Shown one piece after another: positions 57,071 to 64,000 of a stretch of 64,000 nucleotides of DNA (the stretch's first letter is position 1; each line of letters opens with the position of its first letter). The notes beneath the pieces were generated by a model. The model ran no database searches. It saw only the letters and a list, made by a program, of their open reading frames with translations, and was not told where the DNA came from. Origin of the DNA: Dysgonomonas hofstadii (GTDB taxonomy: Bacteria; Bacteroidota; Bacteroidia; Bacteroidales; Dysgonomonadaceae); assembly GCF_014196915.1 (NCBI RefSeq), contig NZ_JACIEP010000005.1, positions 1 to 64,000 on the forward strand, read 5' to 3'. Made by a program: the position numbers and the translations under genes.

Positions 57071-57183
57071 GTCATGCTGACGATAGGAAGCATCTCCTCG
57101 CTGGCGCAGGCTTCCAGTCTGTGTGTTGCGAAGCAAAAGATCGTTCGGGGAGGCACAGACAAGATGTCTGCGCCAGCGAGATG
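57071..57183. repeat. Hairpin element with CTCGCTGGCGCA arms, part of a two-copy family
   Basis: A GTCATGCTGA half-unit (57071) leads into CTCGCTGGCGCAG (57098 onward), whose reverse complement CTGCGCCAGCGAG ends at 57180. The 27-base arms have four mismatches. The right half, 57130-57183, recurs at 59291-59345 with about two differences. Confidence 0.75.
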
Positions 57184-57269
57184 TTATATGCTATTTCCTA
57201 TATTGAATTCATGTTATATTAGAACGATAAGTAAAAACGGAATTCTTTTTAAAGTTGACCGGAAAATGC

Positions 57270-57277
57270 TAACTTTG
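57270..57277 (+). promoter_or_regulatory. Possible promoter -7 element for the folded leader
   Basis: TAACTTTG fits TAnnTTTG. It would give a leader of about 205 bases before the ATG at 57490, containing the hairpins at 57331-57441. The -33 site is not clear. Confidence 0.35.
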
Positions 57278-57330
57278 CAGCTGACATAATTTGCAAAGCG
57301 TTGCAAAAAAATATACGTGAATAATTAATT

Positions 57331-57441
57331 TCTCTTGTACAAAGAAAATCTGGAAAATTTTAGCAAAACAAGAGAGGTTTACAGTTGTTCATGCCAGTAT
57401 GGGCATGGGCATGTGGATCTCGTTTTGCAGGGTTTTCCAGA
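57331..57441 (+). ncRNA. Candidate structured leader RNA with alternative pairings
   Basis: TCTGGAAAA (57349-57357) pairs with TTTTCCAGA (57433-57441), and GCAAAAC (57363-57369) with GTTTTGC (57422-57428), forming a long stem with one internal loop. Inside the loop, CATGCC (57390-57395) pairs with GGCATG (57402-57407). A competing pair, TCTCTTGT (57331-57338) with ACAAGAGA (57368-57375), cannot form in the same nested fold. This is what a switching leader would look like, but no known riboswitch class is recognised. Confidence 0.45.
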
Positions 57442-57489
57442 ACCTTCTTTGTGCGGGTGAATCATGTTCCATGCTTCTTTTTTAACTGT

Positions 57490-57804
57490 ATGAAAAAACA
57501 AAGACCGGTCGTATTCTATGTAATCACACTCTTTTTTATCTGGGGAATAATCACAATAGGCTTGTGTTCCAGTTTGCTTTTCAACCCTCCTGCCTTTATA
57601 ATATCAGTTCTCGCTATCCTGTTTTTTACATCCCTGTTTTTACTGCTGTTCTGTCTGTGGAAATTATTTTCGGCATACAAACATGAAAATGATCAACTGG
57701 AAAATCAGAACGATGAGCTGGAAAAAGCCATAAACCGGTTAAAGGAAACCCCGGCCGGATACTACAAAAAGAACACAGTACATGAAAAAGAACACAGCAC
57801 ATAA
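57490..57804 (+). CDS. Small two-helix membrane protein with C-terminal coiled coil
   Basis: The 104-residue protein (start MKKQRPVVFYV) has two transmembrane helices (about 6-31 and 35-60) and a polar tail with heptad pattern ENDQLENQNDELEKAINRLK. The frame is open 35 codons further upstream, but that part overlaps the folded leader and has no protein-like character. No family is recognised. It stands alone between repeats, behind the structured leader. Confidence 0.55.
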   Translation: MKKQRPVVFYVITLFFIWGIITIGLCSSLLFNPPAFIISVLAILFFTSLFLLLFCLWKLFSAYKHENDQLENQNDELEKAINRLKETPAGYYKKNTVHEKEHST

Positions 57805-57838
57805 CAAAAAATATTTTACATATATCTAAAAGGCTTAT

Positions 57839-58161
57839 TATATTGCCCTTACAGGGCGTAACCTCTTGGGTTATCAGTACCCGGGGCGTTGCCCCGGGCT
57901 AGAATATATCAGGCTTTCAGCCTATTTCCTTTCCGGATGGCCTGAAAGAGGCTGTCCCAAAAGTAATTTTTGATTTCTTTCTGTCATCCTGAACGGAGTG
58001 AAGGATCTCCTTTTGAGAGTTGAGATTCTTCGTTACACTCAGAATGACAAAGGAAAGTAACACTTTGATAGTGTAATCTTACTTTTGACACACCCTCAAT
58101 GGCAACGCCTTGGGTCGGGAAACATAAACCTTAAAAGGACGCCCTGTAAGGGCAGTATAGG
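57839..58161. repeat. Composite repeat with GCCCTTACAGGGCGT ends
   Basis: TTGCCCTTACAGGGCGT (57845-57861) and its inverse ACGCCCTGTAAGGGCAG (near 58139-58155) bound ~320 bases. Inside lie a CCCGGGGC/GCCCCGGG hairpin, an AGGCTTTCAGCCT palindrome and the 150-bp element at 57948-58097. Confidence 0.65.
57948..58097. mobile_element. MITE-like 150-bp element with 19-bp terminal inverted repeats
   Basis: The left end GAGGCTGTCCCAAAAGTAA (57948-57966) and the inverse of the right end (58079-58097), GAGGGTGTGTCAAAAGTAA, agree at 16 of 19 places. The centre is a GTCAT/ATGAC palindrome (57983-58048). No protein is coded and no clear target duplication is seen, so it would be a non-autonomous element. 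Confidence 0.55.
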
Positions 58162-58278
58162 TTTATATTCTATTTTTTGTCATGTACTTATAAAAAGAAC
58201 CCGGATAAGGATTTTTAACTTAAAAATATTATTGATCTGCTTTGCCGGTTATCTATAGCGGAGAACAGGCCTCCTAAC

Positions 58279-58470
58279 CCCCTTGGGGTAGGGCTGTTAA
58301 GTTCTCTGCTTTGTTCTGTTATTTTCTGCTGTCATCCTGAGTGAAACGAAGGATCTCTTATCTTACAAGAGATGTTTGCCTCGCCTTCGCTTCGGCGATT
58401 TGCAATTCACTCCGTTCAACATGACAAAGAGGGTATAAACTTCAGAACTTAACAGCCCTGCCCCAAGGGG
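58279..58470. mobile_element. 192-bp element with nearly perfect 27-bp terminal inverted repeats
   Basis: The left arm (58279-58305, beginning CCCCTTGGGGTAGGG) and the inverse of the right arm (58444-58470) agree at 26 of 27 bases. Inside is another GTCAT/ATGAC unit (58331-58425). It has no coding capacity. Such symmetry suggests a MITE or a REP-like mobile palindrome. Confidence 0.6.
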
Positions 58471-58531
58471 AGAAACAACGTTCGCCAAAGCGAAGGCGGA
58501 GGCAATGGAGGGGCCAAAAACTTAAACAATT

Positions 58532-59176
58532 ATGTCAAAGTATAACGAAACATTAGCAAAGAAGATCACTGCGCTCATCGCAGACGAATTATGCAGCGTG
58601 TCGGATATCTGCAAAGCGATCGGTATCAGCAGGAACACGTTTTATAAATGGAAGCGTGAAAACCCCGCTTTCAACGAAGAGATAGAAGACGCGATGGAAT
58701 ATCGTGGCGAAGTATTGTTGTCGATGGCCTATTCTTCTATCAAAGAGCGGCTTAAGCGACATACGGTCACCGAAGAAAAAGACACATATGTTCCCGAAGA
58801 AACGGACCCGGGTAAACTGAAATTCAAATCGCGGGTGGTGTGCAGGAAAGAGCGCCTTCCCGACCTTAGAACCATAAAAATGATACTGGACAGGGCGGAT
58901 CATAAATTAAAAATGAAGAATGAAAAATTAAAAATGAAGAATGACGGACAGGAGGAAAATCGTAAAATTGTCGAAGCCAAAACCGAAGCGCCGGAAATTC
59001 CTGAAAAAAGCATGAATGACACTGACCGGGAGCAAGCGGTAGCGGATAATAAGATTCCGGCCGATACGAAAAATACGTCAGTAAAGAATATTAAAAACAG
59101 TATAAAGATACTGAGTGATAAAGGATATTGTAAAAGTCACAGGAAGCGAAAATACAGCATAAAAGAAACAACGTGA
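58532..59176 (+). CDS. Helix-turn-helix protein, terminase-small-subunit-like, with in-frame repeat
   Basis: The 214-residue protein has an N-terminal HTH (residues 1-45: SVSDICKAIGISRNTFYKWK) of the type seen in phage small terminase and homeodomain-like Bacteroidota proteins. A middle helical part (50-128) follows, with LLSMAYSSIKERLKR. Near residue 130 the DNA holds a tandem AAATTAAAAATGAAGAATG string, read as KLKMKNEKLKMKN; this AT-rich type of string also occurs between genes. The last ~70 residues are acidic then basic and of low complexity. No phage genes are near. The protein may bind DNA alone; a role with the surrounding repeats is only a guess. Confidence 0.7.
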   Translation: MSKYNETLAKKITALIADELCSVSDICKAIGISRNTFYKWKRENPAFNEEIEDAMEYRGEVLLSMAYSSIKERLKRHTVTEEKDTYVPEETDPGKLKFKSRVVCRKERLPDLRTIKMILDRADHKLKMKNEKLKMKNDGQEENRKIVEAKTEAPEIPEKSMNDTDREQAVADNKIPADTKNTSVKNIKNSIKILSDKGYCKSHRKRKYSIKETT

Positions 59177-59237
59177 AAAAAGGTGTAAAAGTGTAACTTT
59201 TGTAACTTTTTGTTTTATAACTCATCCTGTTTTTTAC

Positions 59238-59345
59238 TTTCGTTTCATCGGATCTTCGTTTCATCGGATTACAAATCCGAAAGGACGAAGGAAGCAAAAA
59301 GATCGTTCGAGGAGGCACAGACAAGATGTCTGCGCCAGCGAGATG
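59238..59345. repeat. Tandem TTCGTTTCATCGGAT plus second copy of the CTGCGCCAGCGAG element
   Basis: TTCGTTTCATCGGAT occurs twice in tandem (59239-59253 and 59255-59269); the second copy pairs imperfectly with AATCCGAAAGGACGAAG (59274-59290). The following ~55 bases (59291-59345) repeat 57130-57183 nearly exactly. Confidence 0.7.
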
Positions 59346-59419
59346 GTTGATAAAACAGGTCTTAACCTTTATATTAAATTGATAGCTAGAGATAAAGTCC
59401 GGAATTTATTAAAAAGCCT

Positions 59420-59427
59420 TATCTTTG
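59420..59427 (+). promoter_or_regulatory. Promoter -7 element for dgt
   Basis: TATCTTTG fits TAnnTTTG and lies 21 bases before the ATG at 59449. It overlaps the TTG that begins the longer frame, which supports the later start. Confidence 0.5.
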
Positions 59428-59448
59428 ATGTTCAAAATAAGAAATACA

Positions 59449-60777
59449 ATGAACTGGCAACAACTTCTTTCGGCAAAGCGCTTCGGTATGGAAGAGTACC
59501 ACGATGACAAGCATCATGACCGTACCGATTTTCAGCGCGATTATGACAGGCTTATCTTTTCATCACCATTCCGCCGCCTGCAAAACAAAACCCAGGTATT
59601 CCCGCTTCCGGGTAGTATCTTTGTGCATAACAGATTGACACATAGTATAGAAGTGTCGTCTGTGGGGCGGTCGATGGGTGTCGTTATAGGCAGGGAATTA
59701 CGCGAAAAACATCCTGACTCTTTGGCCGACTTCGAAGAAATAAGCTCTATTGTCGCCGCCGGATGCCTTGCTCATGATCTGGGAAATCCTCCGTTCGGGC
59801 ATTCGGGTGAAAGGGCTATCACCAGCTATTTTAAAGACGGGAAAGGGAGGCAACTGGAACAGCAGATTAGAGAAGAGGGCGGACGCTGGGAAGATTTTGT
59901 AAATTTCGAAGGGAACGCCAATTCTATCCGTATGCTTATCCATCAGTTTAATGGTCGCCGCAGAGGCGGTTTTGTAATGACCTATTCCATGCTGGCCTCT
60001 ATTGCCAAATATCCTTATTCGTCTCTGGCCGATAAGGGGAAGGGTAAGTTTGGCTTCTTTCAGCCAGAGGAACAGGGTTTCAAAAAAATAGCCGATTCGC
60101 TGGGTATGCGTTGCGTAGAGGAATCCCCGTTAGAGTATAGCCGTCACCCATTAGTGTATCTTGTGGAAGCGGCCGACGATATCTGCTATAAAGTGATGGA
60201 TATGGAGGATGCTCATAAGCTTGGCTTATTGTCTACCGAACAAACTATCAGCTTGTTTATGAACTTCTTCTCTGATGAACGTCAGGCTAAGATGCGCAAA
60301 ACAATGCAGGTAGTCAGTGATACTAACGAACAGATCGCCTATTTGCGTTCTTCTGTTATCGGTTTGTTGGTTGATGAATGCGCAAAGGTTTTTATGGATA
60401 ATGAAGATCTTATTTTACAGGGCGATTTCGAAGGGTCTCTTATAAAACATATATCGGAAATACCGAACAAGGCTAATAAGGAAGCTACCCAGGTGAGTGT
60501 TTGCAAAATATATAAATCGAAAGATGTAGTGGATATTGAACTGGCCGGACACCGTATTATCGGATTCCTGTTAGATACATTTATCACCGCTATGCAGACT
60601 CCCGGTTCCGAATATTCGAAACTTATATTGAGCCGCATACCCGAGCAGTTTCAGGCGGACTCGGATTTGATTTATGACAAACTTATGGCCATACTCGATT
60701 TTGTATCGGGGATGACCGATGTATTTGCGCTGGATCTTTACCGTAAGATAACGGGGATGAGTTTACCCACAGTATAA
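59449..60777 (+). CDS. dgt: Deoxyguanosinetriphosphate triphosphohydrolase
   Basis: The 442-residue cytoplasmic enzyme (start MNWQQLLSAKRFG) hydrolyses dGTP to deoxyguanosine and triphosphate. The HD-domain metal ligands are in NRLTHSIEVSSVGR (His) and CLAHDLGNPPFGHSGERA (His-Asp), with the third Asp in YLVEAADDICY. The opening RTDFQRDYDRLIFSSPFRRL is the usual nucleotide-binding part. Length fits. It stands alone on the plus strand after the repeat zone. Confidence 0.95.
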   Translation: MNWQQLLSAKRFGMEEYHDDKHHDRTDFQRDYDRLIFSSPFRRLQNKTQVFPLPGSIFVHNRLTHSIEVSSVGRSMGVVIGRELREKHPDSLADFEEISSIVAAGCLAHDLGNPPFGHSGERAITSYFKDGKGRQLEQQIREEGGRWEDFVNFEGNANSIRMLIHQFNGRRRGGFVMTYSMLASIAKYPYSSLADKGKGKFGFFQPEEQGFKKIADSLGMRCVEESPLEYSRHPLVYLVEAADDICYKVMDMEDAHKLGLLSTEQTISLFMNFFSDERQAKMRKTMQVVSDTNEQIAYLRSSVIGLLVDECAKVFMDNEDLILQGDFEGSLIKHISEIPNKANKEATQVSVCKIYKSKDVVDIELAGHRIIGFLLDTFITAMQTPGSEYSKLILSRIPEQFQADSDLIYDKLMAILDFVSGMTDVFALDLYRKITGMSLPTV

Positions 60778-60784
60778 ATAAGAA

Positions 60785-60822
60785 AAAGCTGCCCGTTTTT
60801 ATTTTTCAGGCAGCCTCTTTCC
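60785..60822. terminator. Terminator between convergent dgt and rpiB
   Basis: GCTGCC (60788-60793) pairs with GGCAGC (60809-60814). The A-run on its left gives a good T-run for rpiB on the minus strand; the CTCTTTCCTT on the right is weaker for dgt. Confidence 0.55.
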
Positions 60823-60840
60823 TTTATATTATATCGTTCT

Positions 60841-61293
60841 TCAACAAGGTATCTTATCAATCCGTTTTTGATGCCTTCCTCCCTCAAAAGGAGTGTTGAA
60901 GAAGGTTTTCACCATGTCGTAAGCATCCCTTTGCGTGATCATCCTGCCGGGCATAGTTAGCACATTTGCATTGTTGTGCGCCCTTACCAGCCGTGCTATT
61001 TCGGTATTCCAACAGAGTGCGCTTCTTACACTTTTGTGTCTGTTCAAAGCCATATTGATGCCGTTTCCGGTACCGCATACAGCGATTCCAAAGTCGCATT
61101 CCCCGTTATCGATAGCTGTTCCCAGCTTGTGCCCAAAATCGGGATAATCGACACTTTCGGTTCCGTAAGTACCGAAGTCAATGTATCTGATGCCTTCGGA
61201 TTCGAAAAGGTCTACAATATATTTTTTGATCTCGTACCCTGCATGGTCGCTTGCCAGCCCGATAGGTTTATCTCCTTGTTCAAATAAACTCAT
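60841..61293 (-). CDS. rpiB: Ribose 5-phosphate isomerase B
   Basis: The 150-residue enzyme interconverts ribose and ribulose 5-phosphate. The opening PIGLASDHAGYEIKKYI, the catalytic Cys in GIAVCGTGNGINMALNRHK and the downstream HNNANVLTMPGR are the RpiB/LacAB signature. It follows transketolase by 67 bases on the same strand: two steps of the nonoxidative pentose phosphate pathway in one operon. Confidence 0.95.
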   Translation of the reverse strand: MSLFEQGDKPIGLASDHAGYEIKKYIVDLFESEGIRYIDFGTYGTESVDYPDFGHKLGTAIDNGECDFGIAVCGTGNGINMALNRHKSVRSALCWNTEIARLVRAHNNANVLTMPGRMITQRDAYDMVKTFFNTPFEGGRHQKRIDKIPC

Positions 61294-61360
61294 GTCTAAA
61301 TTTATATTGTTAATTACAGGTTATTGTATTTACAACAACCTGTAATTGAGTTTTGTTTTA

Positions 61361-63388
61361 TTATTTGATGAATTCCTTTACCTGATTATATACATTCTCG
61401 GCCGTGAATCCCAGTTTTTCGTCGAGGACTTTATATGGGGCAGAGAATCCGAATGATTCCATTCCCCAGACCTTACCATTGTCTCCGACCAGTCCTTGCA
61501 GCGTTACAGAAAGTCCGGCTGTAAGGCCGAATTTTTTCTTATCCTTAGGCAGGATATTTTCCTGATATGCTTGTGTCTGCGTGCGGAATAAGCCTTCGGA
61601 TGGAACAGATACGATACGTGATTTAATACCATCTTCTTTCAACAACTTGGCTCCGTCAACCAGTGTGGATACTTCCGAACCAGAGGCTAACAGGATCACA
61701 TCATAATCGTCTTCATCCTGTACGATGTATGCGCCTTTTTCCGCTTGCAGCGCTTCTGTATAGCGTGTCGTTTTAGCAGGCAGGTCATTGATGTTCTGCC
61801 TTGAAAAGATAAGTCCTGTAGGGCTGGAAGTATTTTCCATCGCCATCTTCCATGCTACAGTAGCTTCCGTTACGTCGGCAGGGCGCAGGACAAGCATCGA
61901 GTTGTGTCCGTGATGGTTCTGTAGCTTTTCCAATAAACGGATTTGGGCTTCCTGTTCCACCGGCTCGTGTGTAGGCCCGTCTTCACCTACACGGAACGCA
62001 TCGTGTGTCCAGATGAATTTAACAGGTATTTCCATCAATGCAGCCAGACGGATTGCCGGCTTCATGTAATCGGAGAATACGAAGAATGTGCCACATGCTG
62101 AGATAACCCCTCCGTGAAGCATCATACCTATACATAAGGCTGCCATCGTAAGCTCTGATACTCCTGGTTGAAGAAATGCTCCCGAAAAGTCACCTTTCTT
62201 AAATATGGATGTTTTTTTGAGGAATCCGTCGGTTTTATCAGAGTTGGAAAGGTCGGCCGAGGTCACGATCATATTTTCCACCTGTTGCGCCAATATACCC
62301 AGTACGGTAGCCGATGCCGCACGTGTCGCCTGATTAGGTTTCTGTTCGATGCCTGCCCAGTCGATAGGAGGTATATATCCGCTAAACCATTTTTGCATTT
62401 TATCAGCCAGTTCTGGGTTTTGTTTTGCCCAGGCCTGTTTTTGTGCATATCTTTCGGCTACTATTTTTTTTAGTTCGGCTTTACGCTTGTTATACAATTC
62501 CTGTACTTCAGGGAAAATATGGAATGGATTATTGGGATCTCCGCCAAGATTCTCTATTGTCTTTTCGAAAGAAGCTCCTGCCGCGCTTAACGGTTGTCCG
62601 TGCGTTTCTGTTTCGTTTTCGAAAGAAGAACCGTCTTCTTTGACAGCGCCTTTTCCCATAATGGTATGTCCAATGATCAGGGTAGGGCGTTCTTTTTCGA
62701 GTTTGGCTTCGGTGAGTGCCGCGCGTATTTCCGTCGCATCATTTCCTTTTATAGAGATCACACGCCAGCCCCATGCCTGGTATTTGGCTGCTACATCTTC
62801 TTCTGTTACGTCTTTTGTTTTGGATGACAATTGTATGCCATTCGAATCGTAGAACATGATCAGATTATCCAGTCCCAAATGTCCGGCAGTACGACCTGCT
62901 CCTTGCGAAATCTCTTCCTGTACACCACCATCGGAGATAAACGCGTAGATCGTCTGATCCATACATTGGCCGAAACGCTGTTTCAGGAATTTAGCAGCGA
63001 TAGCAGCTCCCACAGCAAAAGTATGCCCTTGTCCTAACGGACCGGAAGTATTCTCAACACCGCGGGCTATATCTCTTTCCGGATGTCCGGGTGTTACACT
63101 GCCCCATTGGCGGAATTGCTGAAGATCTTCCAGCGAATATTTCCCTGCAAGACAAAGAGTGCTGTAGAGCATCGGAGACATATGTCCGGGATCCATAAAA
63201 AAACGGTCGCGACCTTCCCATTGGGGATTTTCAGGATCGTAGACCATAAATTCAGTGAATAGTACATTTATAAAATCGGCCCCACCCATGGCTCCTCCGG
63301 GATGCCCGGATTTGGCTTTTTCTACCATTGATGCGGCAAGGATACGGATGTTGTCTGCGCTTCGATTCAGTAACTCTTTTGATTCCAT
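61361..63388 (-). CDS. tkt: Transketolase
   Basis: The 675-residue enzyme moves two-carbon units between sugar phosphates with thiamine diphosphate. The start has EKAKSGHPGGAMGGADF; the ThDP-Mg motif GDG-type region is seen as FISDGGVQEEISQGAG followed by LIMFYDSNGIQLSS; the second domain has THDAFRVGEDGPTHEPVEQ. All three domains are present. Operon with rpiB downstream. Confidence 0.96.
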   Translation of the reverse strand: MESKELLNRSADNIRILAASMVEKAKSGHPGGAMGGADFINVLFTEFMVYDPENPQWEGRDRFFMDPGHMSPMLYSTLCLAGKYSLEDLQQFRQWGSVTPGHPERDIARGVENTSGPLGQGHTFAVGAAIAAKFLKQRFGQCMDQTIYAFISDGGVQEEISQGAGRTAGHLGLDNLIMFYDSNGIQLSSKTKDVTEEDVAAKYQAWGWRVISIKGNDATEIRAALTEAKLEKERPTLIIGHTIMGKGAVKEDGSSFENETETHGQPLSAAGASFEKTIENLGGDPNNPFHIFPEVQELYNKRKAELKKIVAERYAQKQAWAKQNPELADKMQKWFSGYIPPIDWAGIEQKPNQATRAASATVLGILAQQVENMIVTSADLSNSDKTDGFLKKTSIFKKGDFSGAFLQPGVSELTMAALCIGMMLHGGVISACGTFFVFSDYMKPAIRLAALMEIPVKFIWTHDAFRVGEDGPTHEPVEQEAQIRLLEKLQNHHGHNSMLVLRPADVTEATVAWKMAMENTSSPTGLIFSRQNINDLPAKTTRYTEALQAEKGAYIVQDEDDYDVILLASGSEVSTLVDGAKLLKEDGIKSRIVSVPSEGLFRTQTQAYQENILPKDKKKFGLTAGLSVTLQGLVGDNGKVWGMESFGFSAPYKVLDEKLGFTAENVYNQVKEFIK

Positions 63389-63626
63389 TTTTTTATATTT
63401 ATATTTTTAGAATTTATTAATAGAGATTGGCATGTGATATTAAGTAACTGGTTTACAAAATTAAGAAATAAGCTAATATCTTGAAAGTAAATATGAGATA
63501 AATATTTTATAATTATAAGTTTATCAGATATTTATAATTCGTATGCATACAATAAGATATAGTAGCTGCAGGTATGTGTAATTTATTGTAGATCAGTTTT
63601 TTATTTCTTTATTTCTTTTTCACGTT

Positions 63627-64000
63627 TTATTCGAGATTGACAGCAAGCCCCCCGGTAGAAGTCTCCTTGTAGAGGCTGGGCAGATCGTGCCCGGTCTGTT
63701 GCATTGTGCGAACGACTTTATCGAAGTTGATAAGATGTTTGCCATCCGATAACATAGCAAATGAACAGGAATCCAAAGCCCGTGCAGCAGCGAAGGCATT
63801 ACGCTCGATACATGGTACCTGTACTAATCCGCATATAGGATCGCAAGTTAGCCCGAGATGATGTTCCAACCCCATTTCAGCCGCATATTCAATTTGCTGG
63901 GGCGATCCGCCGAATAGCTGGCAGGCTGCCGCAGCCGCCATGGAACAGGCCACGCCAACTTCTCCCTGGCATCCAACCTCCGCACCTGATACTGAAGCGT
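63627..64000 (-). CDS. sdaA: L-serine dehydratase, C-terminal part (cut by window edge)
   Basis: The frame is open to the window edge; the start codon lies outside, so this is a partial gene of at least 123 codons. It has the iron-sulfur cysteine motif [11 protein letters not shown] right at the edge, then [19 protein letters not shown], both typical of the alpha domain of bacterial iron-sulfur L-serine ammonia-lyases, which make pyruvate and ammonia from serine. The C-terminal end, [11 protein letters not shown], is the usual end of the protein. Confidence 0.92.
   Translation of the reverse strand, partial: ASVSGAEVGCQGEVGVACSMAAAAACQLFGGSPQQIEYAAEMGLEHHLGLTCDPICGLVQVPCIERNAFAAARALDSCSFAMLSDGKHLINFDKVVRTMQQTGHDLPSLYKETSTGGLAVNLE

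Noticed and set aside
57017-57289. 90-codon plus-strand frame
   Set aside because: It runs through two direct repeats and the CTCGCTGG hairpin element; the reading frame is a by-product of the repeats.
57839-58531. CRISPR array, suggested by dense repeats
   Set aside because: The repeats are inverted palindromes of different kinds with no regular spacer and no cas gene.
58532-59176. Prophage, suggested by the small-terminase-like HTH protein
   Set aside because: No large terminase, portal, capsid, integrase or lysis gene is near; the GH25 protein at 26915 is membrane-anchored and in a sugar operon.

Overview
The window looks like a chromosomal segment of a Bacteroidota bacterium, order Bacteroidales, most like Dysgonomonas or a close relative; the genus is a guess from gene style, not a database result. 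The signs are a SusC/SusD outer-membrane system with its accessory lipoproteins, many Bacteroidota-only families (DUF4290, DUF4843, DUF4350, DUF4878, PKD-like lipoproteins), an ArgF' type carbamoyltransferase, single-chain RibBA and malic enzyme-phosphotransacetylase fusions, moderately AT-rich DNA, and promoters of the TTG-N19-21-TAnnTTTG type instead of the E. coli type. There is no rRNA, CRISPR array, integrase, transposase or intact prophage.

Layout. 1-10.2 kb, minus strand: a tandem aspartyl-protease-like secreted protein, then an operon for SusC, SusD, a DUF4843 lipoprotein, a PKD-like lipoprotein and a thioredoxin-like protein, probably a peptide or oligomer importer. 10.2-11.3 kb: a 1 kb gap with a decayed fragment of a malic enzyme gene, then tRNA-Met(CAT) with promoter and terminator. 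11.5-17.4 kb, plus strand: LptF/LptG permease, RibBA, an aspartate aminotransferase and a PurF-like protein lacking the catalytic cysteine. 17.5-25.1 kb, minus strand: an arginine/proline block (argF', acyltransferase, a small basic protein, proA, proB), then rimM, a DUF4290 protein and a CtpA protease. 25.5-31.2 kb, plus strand: rmlA, rmlC, a GH25 muramidase, an S41 lipoprotein and a malic enzyme. 31.3-39.5 kb: an Ig-like lipoprotein, then a MoxR/DUF58/DUF4350/DUF4129/SpoIIM module divergent from an RDD protein. 39.5-44.9 kb: an orphan radical-SAM-associated-type lipoprotein, then a glycogen set (GH57, GT4, debranching enzyme).

45.3-51.7 kb: lgt with an unusual two-helix insertion, a flavodiiron protein, a phosphoethanolamine transferase, CorA and a TPR protein. 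51.9-57 kb: a three-gene barrel/LVIVD cluster, a DHA2 drug exporter, a YiiX-like lipoprotein and a DUF4878 lipoprotein. 57.0-59.4 kb is the accessory part: nested inverted-repeat elements, a strongly folded leader before a two-helix membrane protein, and a lone HTH protein whose reading frame contains an AT-rich repeat. 59.4-64 kb: dgt, rpiB, transketolase and the C-terminal part of serine dehydratase, cut by the window edge.

Most of the window is ordinary housekeeping and envelope biology. The parts most worth a second look are the repeat-packed 57.0-59.4 kb stretch with its folded leader, the cysteine-less PurF paralogue, the malic enzyme remnant, the Lgt insertion and the MoxR-centred membrane module.
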